From assembly GCA_904502145.1 (NCBI GenBank), contig CAJGDH010000001.1, forward strand, positions 1 to 44,287: 44,287 bases of DNA, read 5' to 3'. This document shows positions 33,528 to 41,961 of this stretch, piece after piece. The notes under the pieces were generated by a model. The model did not search any database and was not told the DNA's origin. It saw nothing but the letters and a program-made list of their open reading frames with translations. The stretch's first letter is position 1. Each line of letters opens with the position of its first letter. Made by a program: the position numbers and the translations under genes. This stretch comes from an uncultured Eubacterium sp. GTDB taxonomy: Bacteria > Bacillota > Clostridia > Lachnospirales > Lachnospiraceae.

Positions 33528-34336
33528 AACAACGATTGGATGTTCTGCTGGTAGAAAAAGGACTGGCTGCTTCCCGGGAGAAGGCCAAAGCCATGATCAT
33601 GTCCGGAATCGTATTTGTGAACGGACAGAGGGAAGACAAGGCCGGATCCACATTTGATGAGAAGGCAGCCGCCTCCATAGAGATTCACGGAAGCGGGCTG
33701 CGCTACGTCAGCCGCGGCGGGTTAAAACTTGAAAAAGCCGTGGGTACTTTCGGCCTCAGCCTGGAAGGATGCATCTGCATGGATGTAGGCGCTTCCACCG
33801 GAGGATTCACCGACTGTATGCTCCAGAACGGGGCAGTAAAGGTCTATTCCGTGGATGTGGGAAGGGGCCAGCTGGATTGGAGATTAAGAAATGATCCCAG
33901 GGTGGTCTGCATGGAGAAGACCAACATGAGATATGTCACACCCGATGATATCGGCCAGCCTGTGGATTTTGTTTCCATCGATGTTTCTTTTATCTCACTG
34001 AGTAAGATACTGATTCCGGTGCGGGACTGTCTGAGGGAGGATGGACAGGTGGTCTGTCTGATCAAACCGCAGTTTGAAGCCGGAAAAGATAAAGTAGGCA
34101 AAAAAGGAGTGGTGAGGGACAGGCTGGTCCACGAGCAGGTGATCAGGTCGGTGATGGAATTTGCTTCCTCCATCGGTTTTACCCTGCTGGGTCTCGATTA
34201 TTCCCCCATCAAAGGACCGGAAGGAAATATAGAATATCTCCTTCATCTCAGGAAAGGAAAGGCAGAAGATAAGGTGGGAGAGGAGCTGATCCCTGAAGTG
34301 GTCAGTGCATCCCACATGGCCCTGTCTCACGGATGA
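33524..34336 (+). CDS. tlyA: TlyA-family rRNA 2'-O-methyltransferase/hemolysin homologue
   Basis: 270 residues. An N-terminal S4 RNA-binding domain (RLDVLLVEKGLAASREKAKA, IVFVNGQ) leads into an FtsJ-like methyltransferase fold: YVSRGGLKLEKA, the SAM-binding CMDVGASTGGFTDCMLQNGA, VDVGRGQLDWRLRNDPRV, and DFVSIDVSFISL. Mycobacterial TlyA methylates 16S and 23S rRNA; haemolysis claims for the family are weaker. The gene starts on the dxs stop (ATGA). Confidence 0.95.
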   Translation: MKQRLDVLLVEKGLAASREKAKAMIMSGIVFVNGQREDKAGSTFDEKAAASIEIHGSGLRYVSRGGLKLEKAVGTFGLSLEGCICMDVGASTGGFTDCMLQNGAVKVYSVDVGRGQLDWRLRNDPRVVCMEKTNMRYVTPDDIGQPVDFVSIDVSFISLSKILIPVRDCLREDGQVVCLIKPQFEAGKDKVGKKGVVRDRLVHEQVIRSVMEFASSIGFTLLGLDYSPIKGPEGNIEYLLHLRKGKAEDKVGEELIPEVVSASHMALSHG

Positions 34337-34343
34337 ACGGCTT

Positions 34344-35186
34344 ATGAAACATTTTCTGATCATTACCAACAAACAAAAAGATATGGATCAGGTCATCACG
34401 GACCAGGTCCGTCGTTATCTCGAGGAGAGAGGAGCGGTCTGCCATTGCTGCCTGGAATATTCAAAGGACAGACGAAAGCCTCTTGATGTTCCCGAGGGTA
34501 CAGAATGCATTCTGGTGATCGGTGGAGACGGTACCATCCTCAACGCCGCCACAAAGGTCATCGGACGCAATATTCCCCTTCTCGGCATCAACATGGGTAC
34601 ATTGGGTTTCCTTGCCGAGGTGACCATCAATGATGTCAACGAGACCCTCCAGCACCTCCTGGAGGATGATTATCAGATTGAGAACAGAACCATGCTTTTC
34701 TGCGAACTGATCAGGGACGGGCAGCAGCTGGAAGCCTTCATGGCTCTCAATGATATCGTGATCAGTAAAAGCGGCTACAGCAATGTGATCGGCCTCGATG
34801 TCACCATCAATGAGACAGAGATCGAAAGTTATTCCGCGGACGGGATCATCCTTTGTACTCCCACCGGTTCCACCGCATACAATCTGTCCGCCGGAGGACC
34901 GATCCTCAATCCTACCTGCAAAAATTTTGTCCTTACCCCGATCTGTCCCCATTCACTGACTACCAGAAGTGTTGTCCTGGCCAAGGAGGATGTGGTAACT
35001 ATCCGTATCCGTCCCAAATCCGCCGGAGGAAAAAAGATCGATGCGGTGATCCTGTACGACGGGAAAAGAGGCAGCAATATCCTTGCCGGAGATGAGATAA
35101 GAGTCTGTAAGGCCGGTGAGGTCACTCCCTTTATCAAAACAAGAAAAGTAAGCTTTGCCAAAATATTAAAAGAGAAACTGCGCTGA
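34344..35186 (+). CDS. nadK: NAD kinase
   Basis: 280 residues. It phosphorylates NAD to NADP. GGDGTILNAA at 60-69 is the family motif; GINMGTLGFLAEV, ALNDIVISKSG and TPTGSTAYNLSAGGPILNP follow. A Met upstream at 34305 lies inside tlyA; the ATG at 34344, 7 bases after the tlyA stop, matches the usual start MKHFLIITN. The ribosome binding site is weak (GGATGA about 12 bases upstream). Confidence 0.95.
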   Translation: MKHFLIITNKQKDMDQVITDQVRRYLEERGAVCHCCLEYSKDRRKPLDVPEGTECILVIGGDGTILNAATKVIGRNIPLLGINMGTLGFLAEVTINDVNETLQHLLEDDYQIENRTMLFCELIRDGQQLEAFMALNDIVISKSGYSNVIGLDVTINETEIESYSADGIILCTPTGSTAYNLSAGGPILNPTCKNFVLTPICPHSLTTRSVVLAKEDVVTIRIRPKSAGGKKIDAVILYDGKRGSNILAGDEIRVCKAGEVTPFIKTRKVSFAKILKEKLR

Positions 35187-35198
35187 TGGAGAAGGACT

Positions 35199-35648
35199 AT
35201 GAAAAGAAGAAGACAGGCGCTCATTTTGGAGCTGATCAAGAAGAACCATATTGAGACACAGGAAGAGCTCGCCCGTATGCTTGCAGAAGCAGGCTACCCC
35301 ACCACACAGGGGACCATTTCCCGCGACATCCGGGAACTTAAGCTGACCAAGATCAGCGGACCGGACAAACGGCAGAGATATGCACCCATGATCATGGGCA
35401 ATCCCCATGTTTCCGACAAATACAGGAGAGTCCTGTCCGAGGGGATCCTCTCCATGGACAGTTCCCAGAATATCCTGGTGATCAAGACCGTTTCTGGAAT
35501 GGCCATGGCCTGCGGTGCTGCTCTTGATTCCATATCAGTCAACGGGATCATCGGATGTATAGCCGGTGACGACACCATCATGTGCGTCATCAAAGACCAG
35601 GAGATGATGGATGAAGTGATCCTGCAGATACGGGAGATCATTCTTTAA
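35199..35648 (+). CDS. argR: Arginine repressor ArgR/AhrC
   Basis: 149 residues. Winged helix-turn-helix at the N-terminus (RRRQALILELIKKNHIETQE, TTQGTISRDIRELKLTKI) and the C-terminal hexamerisation/arginine-binding domain with GCIAGDDTIMCVIKD. It represses arginine synthesis and can activate catabolism with L-arginine as corepressor. Its place between nadK and recN is conserved in clostridia and bacilli, and its targets are elsewhere. GGAGAAGGA precedes the ATG. Confidence 0.96.
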   Translation: MKRRRQALILELIKKNHIETQEELARMLAEAGYPTTQGTISRDIRELKLTKISGPDKRQRYAPMIMGNPHVSDKYRRVLSEGILSMDSSQNILVIKTVSGMAMACGAALDSISVNGIIGCIAGDDTIMCVIKDQEMMDEVILQIREIIL

Positions 35649-35661
35649 TCAGGAGGGATCG

Positions 35662-37326
35662 ATGTTAATCAATCTTCATGTAAAAAATCTTGCACTGATC
35701 GAGGAAGCAGATGTTGATTTTTACGATCATCTGAATATACTGACAGGAGAAACCGGGGCAGGTAAATCCATTCTCATCGGATCCATCCAGTCTGCCCTGG
35801 GCGGAAAGATCCCCAAGGATATGATCCGTCAGGGGTGCGACAGCGCGCTTATTGAGCTGGTTTTTCACACGGAGAGCCAGGCGGTCAAAGAGAAGATGGC
35901 CGAGTTTGAGATACCCTTTGAAGACGGGGAGATCATTCTTTCCCGAAGGATCACCAGCCAGCGGATCATCAACAAGATCAATGACTGTACCATTACAGTC
36001 TCCAGGCTCAAAGAGCTTGCCCCCCTTCTGCTTGACCTGAGCGGTCAGCATGAGAATCAGCTCCTTTTAAAGCCGGCAAACCATCTGCTCCTCCTGGATC
36101 GTTATTCCGGACAGGAATCGGCTGAATTAAAGGAGAAGATATCCGGTCTCTACCATGCCTGTAAGGATCTTGATGCCGAGCTGGCCAAAGAGGAGATCGA
36201 GGAGGACCAGCGTCTGCGGGAACTGGAATTCCTCCAATATGAGATCCGGGAAATCGAAGAGGCAAAGCTTCTTCCCCATGAAGATGAAGAACTGGAAGAC
36301 CAGTATCTGAAGATCAGTCATTCCAGGGATATCCTGACTTTGTGCGGTTCAGCCTACGATCAGACCAGTGAGGGCAATTTCAATGCCTCTGCTGCAGTGG
36401 GCTATGCCTTCCGTGACCTGGAGCAGGCCTCATCCTATGACAGTGACCTGCAGGCACTGACCGAACAGATCGGTGCCATCGACGCTCTTCTTGGAGATTT
36501 TAACCGTGACCTGTCTGCCTATATGCGTTCCATGGAATTTGATGAACAGACATTTCATGAGATTGAGGACAGACTGAATCAGATCAATCATCTGAAAGCA
36601 AAGTACGGAGGTTCTCTGGAGCAGATCTTCAGGTATCTTGCAGACTCCAAGGAGAAGCTAGATAAACTCAGTAATTATGAAGAATACATCACAGACATGA
36701 AAAGACACCGTGAAGGTCTTTATAAACAGCTGACAGAAGAGTGCCGGAGGCTGACTCGGATCCGTCAGCAGGCTTCCCTGCCCCTGGCAGATCAGATCAA
36801 AAAAGCTCTTCTGGACCTTAATTTTACCGAGGTGGAATTCGGCATCGACCTTTCCCCAAAAGATGAACCGGGTCCGGACGGCCAGGATAATGTCTGTTTC
36901 ATGATCTCCACCAATCCGGGATTACCCATGGGTCCGCTCAACCAGATCGCTTCCGGGGGTGAATTGTCCAGGATCATGCTTGCCATCAAATCGATCCTGG
37001 CAGATGAGGACCAGGTGGAGACACAGATCTTTGATGAGATCGATGCCGGGATCAGCGGGAGAACCGCACAGAAGGTTTCTGAACGGCTCCATCTCATCGC
37101 ATCCGGGCGTCAGGTGATCGCCATTACCCACCTTCCGCAGATCGCCGCCATGGCCGACGCACATTTTCTCATCGAGAAGAGCAGCGACCGTCAGACCACC
37201 ATCAGCAGTATACGTCTGCTGGATGAAGAGGAATCTGTGAGGGAACTGGCAAGAATGCTGGGCGGGGCAAAGATCACGGAGAAGGTTCTGGACAACGCCA
37301 GAGAGATGAAGGCACTGGCTCATTGA
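35662..37326 (+). CDS. recN: DNA repair protein RecN
   Basis: 554 residues. An SMC-like ATPase in double-strand break repair. Walker A GETGAGKSILI follows LNIL near residue 30; LSGQHENQLLL, a shorter coiled coil than SMC, ASGGELSRIMLAIKSILA, Walker B TQIFDEIDAGISG and AITHLPQIAAMAD follow. AGGAGG lies 6 bases before the ATG. No clear terminator follows; the L21 promoter begins 50 bases downstream. Confidence 0.97.
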   Translation: MLINLHVKNLALIEEADVDFYDHLNILTGETGAGKSILIGSIQSALGGKIPKDMIRQGCDSALIELVFHTESQAVKEKMAEFEIPFEDGEIILSRRITSQRIINKINDCTITVSRLKELAPLLLDLSGQHENQLLLKPANHLLLLDRYSGQESAELKEKISGLYHACKDLDAELAKEEIEEDQRLRELEFLQYEIREIEEAKLLPHEDEELEDQYLKISHSRDILTLCGSAYDQTSEGNFNASAAVGYAFRDLEQASSYDSDLQALTEQIGAIDALLGDFNRDLSAYMRSMEFDEQTFHEIEDRLNQINHLKAKYGGSLEQIFRYLADSKEKLDKLSNYEEYITDMKRHREGLYKQLTEECRRLTRIRQQASLPLADQIKKALLDLNFTEVEFGIDLSPKDEPGPDGQDNVCFMISTNPGLPMGPLNQIASGGELSRIMLAIKSILADEDQVETQIFDEIDAGISGRTAQKVSERLHLIASGRQVIAITHLPQIAAMADAHFLIEKSSDRQTTISSIRLLDEEESVRELARMLGGAKITEKVLDNAREMKALAH

Positions 37327-37375
37327 GGGCTGTTTTCTGAGTAGTCCAATTTATAGGTTTATTTTTAAAAATTCA

Positions 37376-37404
37376 TTGACAAGTCTTCTCCTGGATGATA
37401 GAAT
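37376..37404 (+). promoter_or_regulatory. Strong promoter for rplU-prp-rpmA
   Basis: Perfect TTGACA (37376-37381), 17-base spacer, TAGAAT (37399-37404). The best match to consensus in the window, as expected for ribosomal protein genes. Confidence 0.9.
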
Positions 37405-37410
37405 ATTACG

Positions 37411-37475
37411 CGTATGCCGCACGATTATTTGGTATAAGATCCCGAGGGACACCAATATCGGCGAGTAATTATTAG
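37411..37475 (+). ncRNA. Probable L21 leader (autoregulatory mRNA structure)
   Basis: The roughly 75-base leader of rplU folds into TTGGT (37429-37433)/ACCAA (37451-37455) enclosing TCCC (37440-37443)/GGGA (37446-37449), then runs into the AGGAGGTG ribosome binding site. A structured L21 leader is known upstream of rplU in Firmicutes (the Rfam L21 leader family), thought to bind L21 and control the operon. The assignment rests on position and hairpin only. Confidence 0.55.
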
Positions 37476-37486
37476 GAGGTGCCATT

Positions 37487-37795
37487 ATGTACGCTATTAT
37501 TGCAACAGGTGGTAAACAGTATAAAGTGAGCGAAGGCGATGTGATCAAAGTTGAGAAACTTGGCGCTGAGGCTGGTTCTGCTTATACATTTGACCAGGTT
37601 TTAGTTGTAAGCGGTGACGAGGTTAAGGTCGGTGATCCTTTAGTAGCTGGAGCTACAGTGGACGCTACCGTACTTGAAGACGGTAAGGCAAAGAAGATTA
37701 TCGTATACAAGTACAAAAATAAGACCGGATACCATAAAAAGCAGGGTCACAGACAGCCTTTTACAAAGGTTAAGATCGAAAAGATCAATGCTTAA
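37487..37795 (+). CDS. rplU: 50S ribosomal protein L21
   Basis: 102 residues, standard length. Seen: MYAIIATGGKQYKVSEGDVI, VLVVSGDEVKVGDPLV, the KIIVYKYKNKTGYHKKQGHR signature and the ending FTKVKIEKINA. It binds 23S rRNA. AGGAGG lies 7 bases before the ATG. Confidence 0.98.
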   Translation: MYAIIATGGKQYKVSEGDVIKVEKLGAEAGSAYTFDQVLVVSGDEVKVGDPLVAGATVDATVLEDGKAKKIIVYKYKNKTGYHKKQGHRQPFTKVKIEKINA

Positions 37796-37854
37796 TCTGG
37801 TTTATGTCAGAACAGCATAAGCGTATTTGTGCTAAACAAGACTGGTAGAGATCT

Positions 37855-38184
37855 ATGATTGAGATTACAATCGTTAAAAGACCTGAGACGAAAACGTTTC
37901 GTTCGGTTCAGGTATCCGGCCATGCCGGCAGTGTTGAAGACGGATATGATCTTGTGTGTTGTGCCGTATCTGTACTCACGATCAACCTCGTGAACAGTCT
38001 GGACCATCTCACGGATGATCATTTTGTCTTTGATCAGCATGAAAGTATCGGCTTTATGTCCCTGGTGTTCCCCGATGAACCCGGTGAGGAAGCCAATCTT
38101 CTCCTGAAATCCTATGAACTTGGGATCATGTCGGTCGCTGCCCAGTATGGTGACTGGTTAAACGTTAACACAGAGGAGGTGTAA
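37855..38184 (+). CDS. prp: Ribosomal-processing cysteine protease Prp
   Basis: 109 residues. Prp removes the N-terminal extension of L27. The catalytic pair is H23 in SGHAGSVEDG and C35 in YDLVCCAVSVL. The order L21-Prp-L27 and the cleavable L27 downstream agree with this function. The ribosome binding site is weak (TAGAGA), which may keep it low between two ribosomal protein genes. It ends 5 bases before rpmA. Confidence 0.95.
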   Translation: MIEITIVKRPETKTFRSVQVSGHAGSVEDGYDLVCCAVSVLTINLVNSLDHLTDDHFVFDQHESIGFMSLVFPDEPGEEANLLLKSYELGIMSVAAQYGDWLNVNTEEV

Positions 38185-38189
38185 CGACG

Positions 38190-38471
38190 ATGATTAAAAT
38201 GAACCTTCAGTTCTTCGCACATAAAAAAGGTGTTGGTTCCACAAAGAACGGCCGTGATTCTGAGTCCAAGAGACTTGGTGCGAAAAGAGCAGACGGACAG
38301 TTTGTCAAAGCTGGTAATATTCTTTACAGACAGCGTGGTACAAAGATTCATCCCGGCAATAACGTTGGTCGTGGTAAAGACGATACATTATTTGCCCTGG
38401 TCGATGGCGTTGTACGTTTTGAGAGAAAAGGCAGAGATAAAAAACAGTGCTCTGTATATCCGGTAGCATAA
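38190..38471 (+). CDS. rpmA: 50S ribosomal protein L27 with cleavable N-terminal extension
   Basis: 93 residues. The N-terminus MIKMNLQFFAHKKGVGSTKN contains the LQFFA cleavage motif for Prp; the mature protein would start at His11, exposing the tail that reaches the peptidyl transferase centre. GRDSESKRLGAK, HPGNNVGRGKDDTLFALVDG and VRFERKG are typical of L27. Confidence 0.98.
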   Translation: MIKMNLQFFAHKKGVGSTKNGRDSESKRLGAKRADGQFVKAGNILYRQRGTKIHPGNNVGRGKDDTLFALVDGVVRFERKGRDKKQCSVYPVA

Positions 38472-38488
38472 GCTTATCTTGCACAGAT

Positions 38489-38524
38489 GGCGGTTTCTAT
38501 GATGGAAACCGCCTTTTCTTTTTC
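38489..38524 (+). terminator. Rho-independent terminator after rpmA
   Basis: GGCGGTTTC (38489-38497) and GAAACCGCC (38505-38513) form a perfect 9-bp stem with a 7-base loop, followed by TTTTCTTTTTT. Confidence 0.95.
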
Positions 38525-38621
38525 CAAACAAGAACGGAATTAAAAGAGAAAAAATGATTCCTGATTTACGAATCGGTGTACATTTGATATATTATTAGTA
38601 TAAGAAGAAGGAGGAAAGTCC

Positions 38622-39911
38622 ATGTTTGCAGATCGAGCCCGCATTTTAATACGCTCCGGAAAAGGGGGCGACGGACATGTCAGTTTCCGCAGGGAGAAAT
38701 ATGTCCCGGACGGCGGTCCCGACGGAGGAGACGGCGGAAGAGGAGGGGACCTCATCTTTGTGATAGACCCCGGTCTCAATACTCTGGTGGACTATCGCCA
38801 TAAAAGAAAATACAGTGCGGGGGACGGACAGCCCGGCGGCAAACGGCACTGTACCGGTGCTGACGGGGAGGACAGGATACTGAAGGTTCCCGCCGGAACA
38901 GTCATCAAGGACGCCGACAGCGGGAAAGTCATCCTGGATATGTCAAACCGCACTGAGCCCGTGGTCCTCCTTAAGGGTGGAAGAGGCGGCAAAGGCAACC
39001 AGCATTATGCCACCGCAACCATGCAGGCGCCGAAATACGCCCAGCCCGGTCAGGATGCCAAAGAACTCTGGGTGGATCTCGAACTTAAGGTCATCGCCGA
39101 CGTGGGTCTCATCGGCTTTCCAAATGTGGGTAAATCCACTTTCCTGTCCAGGGTCACCAATGCCAAGCCTAAGATCGCCAACTATCATTTTACCACTCTG
39201 AATCCCAATCTCGGGGTGGTGGATCTGGCGGACGGCGCAGGCTTTGTGATCGCGGACATCCCGGGCATCATCGAAGGTGCTTCAGAAGGTGCCGGCCTGG
39301 GTTATCAGTTTCTCCGTCATATAGAGAGAACAAAGGTATTCATCCACCTGGTGGATGCTGCTTCCGTGGAAGGAAGGGACCCGGTTGAAGACATCAGGGC
39401 CATCAATAAAGAGCTGGAATCCTACAATATGGATCTGCTGAAACGTCCCCAGGTCATCGCCGCCAACAAGATGGATGTCCTGCCTCCCGAAGACAGGGAA
39501 GTCCTTATGGAAATGATGGAGGAGGAGCTTAAGGATACCGGATTCAGGATCTTCCCCATCTCAGCGGTTACCGGTGAAGGAGTGAAGGATCTTCTGTGGC
39601 ATGTCCATTCCATCCTGAAAGATCTTCCGGAGGAACCCACGGAATTCGTCCAGGAGTATTTCCCTCAGGACAGATGGGAAGAACCCGGAGAGAGCATTAT
39701 CGTTACCAAGGTGGAAGACCATGTCTTCTCCGTGGAAGGTCCCAAGGTAGAACGGATGCTCGGATACACCAATCTGGAATCCGAGAAAGGATTTGCTTTC
39801 TTCCAGAATTTTATGAAGGAAAACGGTGTTCTTGAACGTCTTGAAGAGCTTGGTATTGAGGAGGAAGATACGGTGAGGGTCTTCTATCACGAATTCGATT
39901 ATTACCGTTGA
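38622..39911 (+). CDS. obgE: GTPase Obg/CgtA
   Basis: 429 residues. It supports 50S assembly and links it to stress signalling. The Obg domain is glycine-rich (SGKGGDGHVSFRREKYVPDG, GGRGGDLIFV, GGRGGKGNQHYATATMQAP). The G domain follows, with G1 GFPNVGKST at about 165-173, DIPGIIEGA and NKMD, then the OCT domain at the C-terminus (FSVEGPKVERMLGYTN to VFYHEFDYY), which is typical of Firmicutes and absent from many proteobacterial forms. AGGAGG lies 7 bases before the ATG. Confidence 0.98.
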   Translation: MFADRARILIRSGKGGDGHVSFRREKYVPDGGPDGGDGGRGGDLIFVIDPGLNTLVDYRHKRKYSAGDGQPGGKRHCTGADGEDRILKVPAGTVIKDADSGKVILDMSNRTEPVVLLKGGRGGKGNQHYATATMQAPKYAQPGQDAKELWVDLELKVIADVGLIGFPNVGKSTFLSRVTNAKPKIANYHFTTLNPNLGVVDLADGAGFVIADIPGIIEGASEGAGLGYQFLRHIERTKVFIHLVDAASVEGRDPVEDIRAINKELESYNMDLLKRPQVIAANKMDVLPPEDREVLMEMMEEELKDTGFRIFPISAVTGEGVKDLLWHVHSILKDLPEEPTEFVQEYFPQDRWEEPGESIIVTKVEDHVFSVEGPKVERMLGYTNLESEKGFAFFQNFMKENGVLERLEELGIEEEDTVRVFYHEFDYYR

Positions 39912-39975
39912 CCGTTTCTACCTGTCCGGACTACAGACCTGATGTTCAACAGACCGGAAACAGAAAGGATAGATT

Positions 39976-40284
39976 ATGACAAGTAAACAAAGAGCATATT
40001 TACGTGGCCTTGCCTCCACCATGGCACCCATCGCTCATGTGGGAAAGGCATCCATCACTCCGGAAGTCATCGCTTCCATCCGGGAAGCCATCGACAAAAG
40101 AGAGCTGGTGAAGGTGGCCATACTGAAAAATTGTTTTGATGATCCCAGAGAGATCGCAGAGATCGTCGCCCAGCGGACCAGGTCCGAGGTGGTAGACGTG
40201 ATCGGCAAGAAATTCGTATTATTTAAACAGGCCAGGGAGAACAGCAAATATGAACTCCCGGGAAAGGACAAAAAGCATGGCTGA
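39976..40284 (+). CDS. yhbY: YhbY-family RNA-binding protein (CRM domain)
   Basis: 102 residues: a single CRM domain with LTSKQR-type start (MTSKQRAYLRGLAST), APIAHVGKASITPEVIASI, ELVKVAILKN and the ending VIGKKFVLFKQARE. It associates with pre-50S particles. AAAGGA lies 6 bases before the ATG. The last 8 bases overlap nadD. Confidence 0.95.
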   Translation: MTSKQRAYLRGLASTMAPIAHVGKASITPEVIASIREAIDKRELVKVAILKNCFDDPREIAEIVAQRTRSEVVDVIGKKFVLFKQARENSKYELPGKDKKHG

Positions 40285-40888
40285 GATTAGAAAGATCGGT
40301 ATCCTCGGAGGAACATTCAATCCTATCCATCATGGGCATCTTCTCCTGGCGGACAGGGCATTTCATCAGTTTGGCCTTGACCGTATACTGATCATGCCCA
40401 CCAAGAATACCTACTATAAGGAAATGCCCAAAAATGTTACCCAGGAACAGCGTCTTGCCATGATCAGTCTTGCCATAGAAGACAATGAACATTTTCAGCT
40501 GTCTCTGGAAGAGATCAACAGGGACGGTGTTACCTATACCTACGAAACCCTTCTCGACCTGACGGCAAAGCATCCCGGATGTGAATACTATTTCATCATG
40601 GGAGCGGATTCTTTATACCATATCGAGTCCTGGTACAGGGTAGAGGAGATATTCTCCATGGCGACCATCGTGGTTGCGGCAAGGGGAATGGCAACGGCTT
40701 CCGCTCTGGACAGCCAGATCGAGTACATACAAAGCAAATATGATGCGGTGATCGAAAAACTGTACACACCGATCATGGAGATCGCCTCCAATGACATCCG
40801 CAAGAGAGTCAAAAACGGGGAGAGTATCCGTTATCTTCTTCCCAAGAAGGTGATCGATTACATCTATGACAACCATGTGTATGAATGA
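40277..40888 (+). CDS. nadD: Nicotinate-nucleotide adenylyltransferase
   Basis: 203 residues. It makes NaAD from nicotinate mononucleotide and ATP. GGTFNPIHHGHLLLAD is at 11-26, then IMPTKNTYYKEM, FIMGADSLYHIESWYR and ASNDIRKRVKNGESIRYLLP. The frame is open to 40250, but AAAGGA lies 8 bases before the ATG at 40277, within the yhbY end. NaAD is also the substrate of the LarB step encoded at 17578-18345. Confidence 0.96.
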   Translation: MAEIRKIGILGGTFNPIHHGHLLLADRAFHQFGLDRILIMPTKNTYYKEMPKNVTQEQRLAMISLAIEDNEHFQLSLEEINRDGVTYTYETLLDLTAKHPGCEYYFIMGADSLYHIESWYRVEEIFSMATIVVAARGMATASALDSQIEYIQSKYDAVIEKLYTPIMEIASNDIRKRVKNGESIRYLLPKKVIDYIYDNHVYE

Positions 40889-41474
40889 GATGAAAAGAGA
40901 AAAGATCATTGAGGAACTGAGAAAGACCCTCAAAGCCAAACGATTTGAACATACGATGGGAGTGACCTATACCGCTGCATGTCTGGCCATGCGGTACGGT
41001 GCCGACCAGGAGAAGGCCAGGATGGCAGGACTCCTCCATGACTGCGCCAAGTATCTTTCCCCAAAGGAGAAGATCAACGGATGCAGAAAAAACGGTCTGC
41101 CCGTCTCAGAGTTCGAGGAGAAGAATCCCGAACTGCTCCATGCCAAGCTTGGAGCCTGTATGGCCAGGGATCAATACGGGATCGATGATCCCGAGGTCCT
41201 GTCCGCCATCACCTGGCACACTACCGGAAAACCCGGTATGAGCCTGCTGGACAAGATCCTCTATATCGCGGATTACATGGAACCTAACCGGGACCAGGCA
41301 CCCAACCTTGAAGAGGTACGCCGGATCGCATTTGTTGATCTGGATGAATGTCTGTACCTCATCCTCAAGGATACTGTAGCCTATCTTTCCGGCAGAAAGA
41401 TCACCATAGATCCCATCACTTATCAAACCTATGAATACTATAAATCCCTGCGTTCAGGGGAGGCACAATCATAA
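40866..41474 (+). CDS. yqeK: YqeK-type HD-domain Ap4A hydrolase
   Basis: Up to 202 residues. YqeK proteins symmetrically hydrolyse diadenosine tetraphosphate with iron in the HD domain. Seen: RFEHTMGVTYTAACLAMRYG, the HD pair in LLHDCAKYL, AWHT-type ITWHTTGKPGMSLLDKILYI, and ADYMEPNRD. Four Met codons compete at 40866, 40875, 40881 and 40890; MKREKIIEELRK (40890) matches family starts, while AAGGTGAT lies about 11 bases before 40866. The start is therefore uncertain, and any of the first three overlaps nadD. Confidence 0.92.
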   Translation: MTTMCMNEMKREKIIEELRKTLKAKRFEHTMGVTYTAACLAMRYGADQEKARMAGLLHDCAKYLSPKEKINGCRKNGLPVSEFEEKNPELLHAKLGACMARDQYGIDDPEVLSAITWHTTGKPGMSLLDKILYIADYMEPNRDQAPNLEEVRRIAFVDLDECLYLILKDTVAYLSGRKITIDPITYQTYEYYKSLRSGEAQS

Positions 41475-41486
41475 AAGGAGACAAAT

Positions 41487-41843
41487 ATGGACGAAGCAAA
41501 AAAAATGGCACTACTGGCTCTGAAAGCATTGGAAGAGAAGAAGGCTGAGGAGGTCACTGTTCTGGATATCGGAAATATCTCGACTCTTGGTGATTACTTC
41601 ATCATTGCAAACGGTGTGAACAGGAACCAGGTACAGGCTATGGCCGACAGTGTGGAAGAAGCCCTCGGGAAAGCAGGTTTTGAGCCTAAGAACATCGAGG
41701 GATACCGCAACGCGAACTGGATCCTTTTAGACTACAAGGATGTAATAATCCATGTCTTCGGAAAAGAGGACCGAGATTTTTATGATCTTGAACATATCTG
41801 GAAAGACGGAATCCCGGTCACTAAAGAGGATCTTATGGGATAA
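41487..41843 (+). CDS. rsfS: Ribosome silencing factor RsfS
   Basis: 118 residues. It binds L14 and keeps the subunits apart in starvation. Seen: ALKALEEKKAEEVTVLDIGN, DYFIIANGVNRNQVQAMADS, GYRNANWILLDYKDVIIHVF and EDRDFYDLEHIWKDG. AAAGGAG lies 6 bases before the ATG. The lytR/cps2A-type gene sometimes found between yqeK and rsfS in clostridia is absent. Confidence 0.97.
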   Translation: MDEAKKMALLALKALEEKKAEEVTVLDIGNISTLGDYFIIANGVNRNQVQAMADSVEEALGKAGFEPKNIEGYRNANWILLDYKDVIIHVFGKEDRDFYDLEHIWKDGIPVTKEDLMG

Positions 41844-41890
41844 GATTTCAGGTTCTTTTTTCATCATATTACTCAGATATAAGAGAATCC

Positions 41891-41937
41891 GGGCAGATGC
41901 TTTATGTGGAGACGATTTCCGCATGAGGCAGCTGCCC
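41891..41937 (+). promoter_or_regulatory. Structured stretch upstream of the first GNAT gene
   Basis: GGGCAG (41891-41896)/CTGCCC (41932-41937) closes an inner stem TGTGGA (41905-41910)/TCCGCA (41918-41923). No T run follows, so it is not a clear terminator. It may be a leader structure of the acetyltransferase mRNA. Confidence 0.35.
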
Positions 41938-41961
41938 TGAGCATTCTATAGGAGATATACC

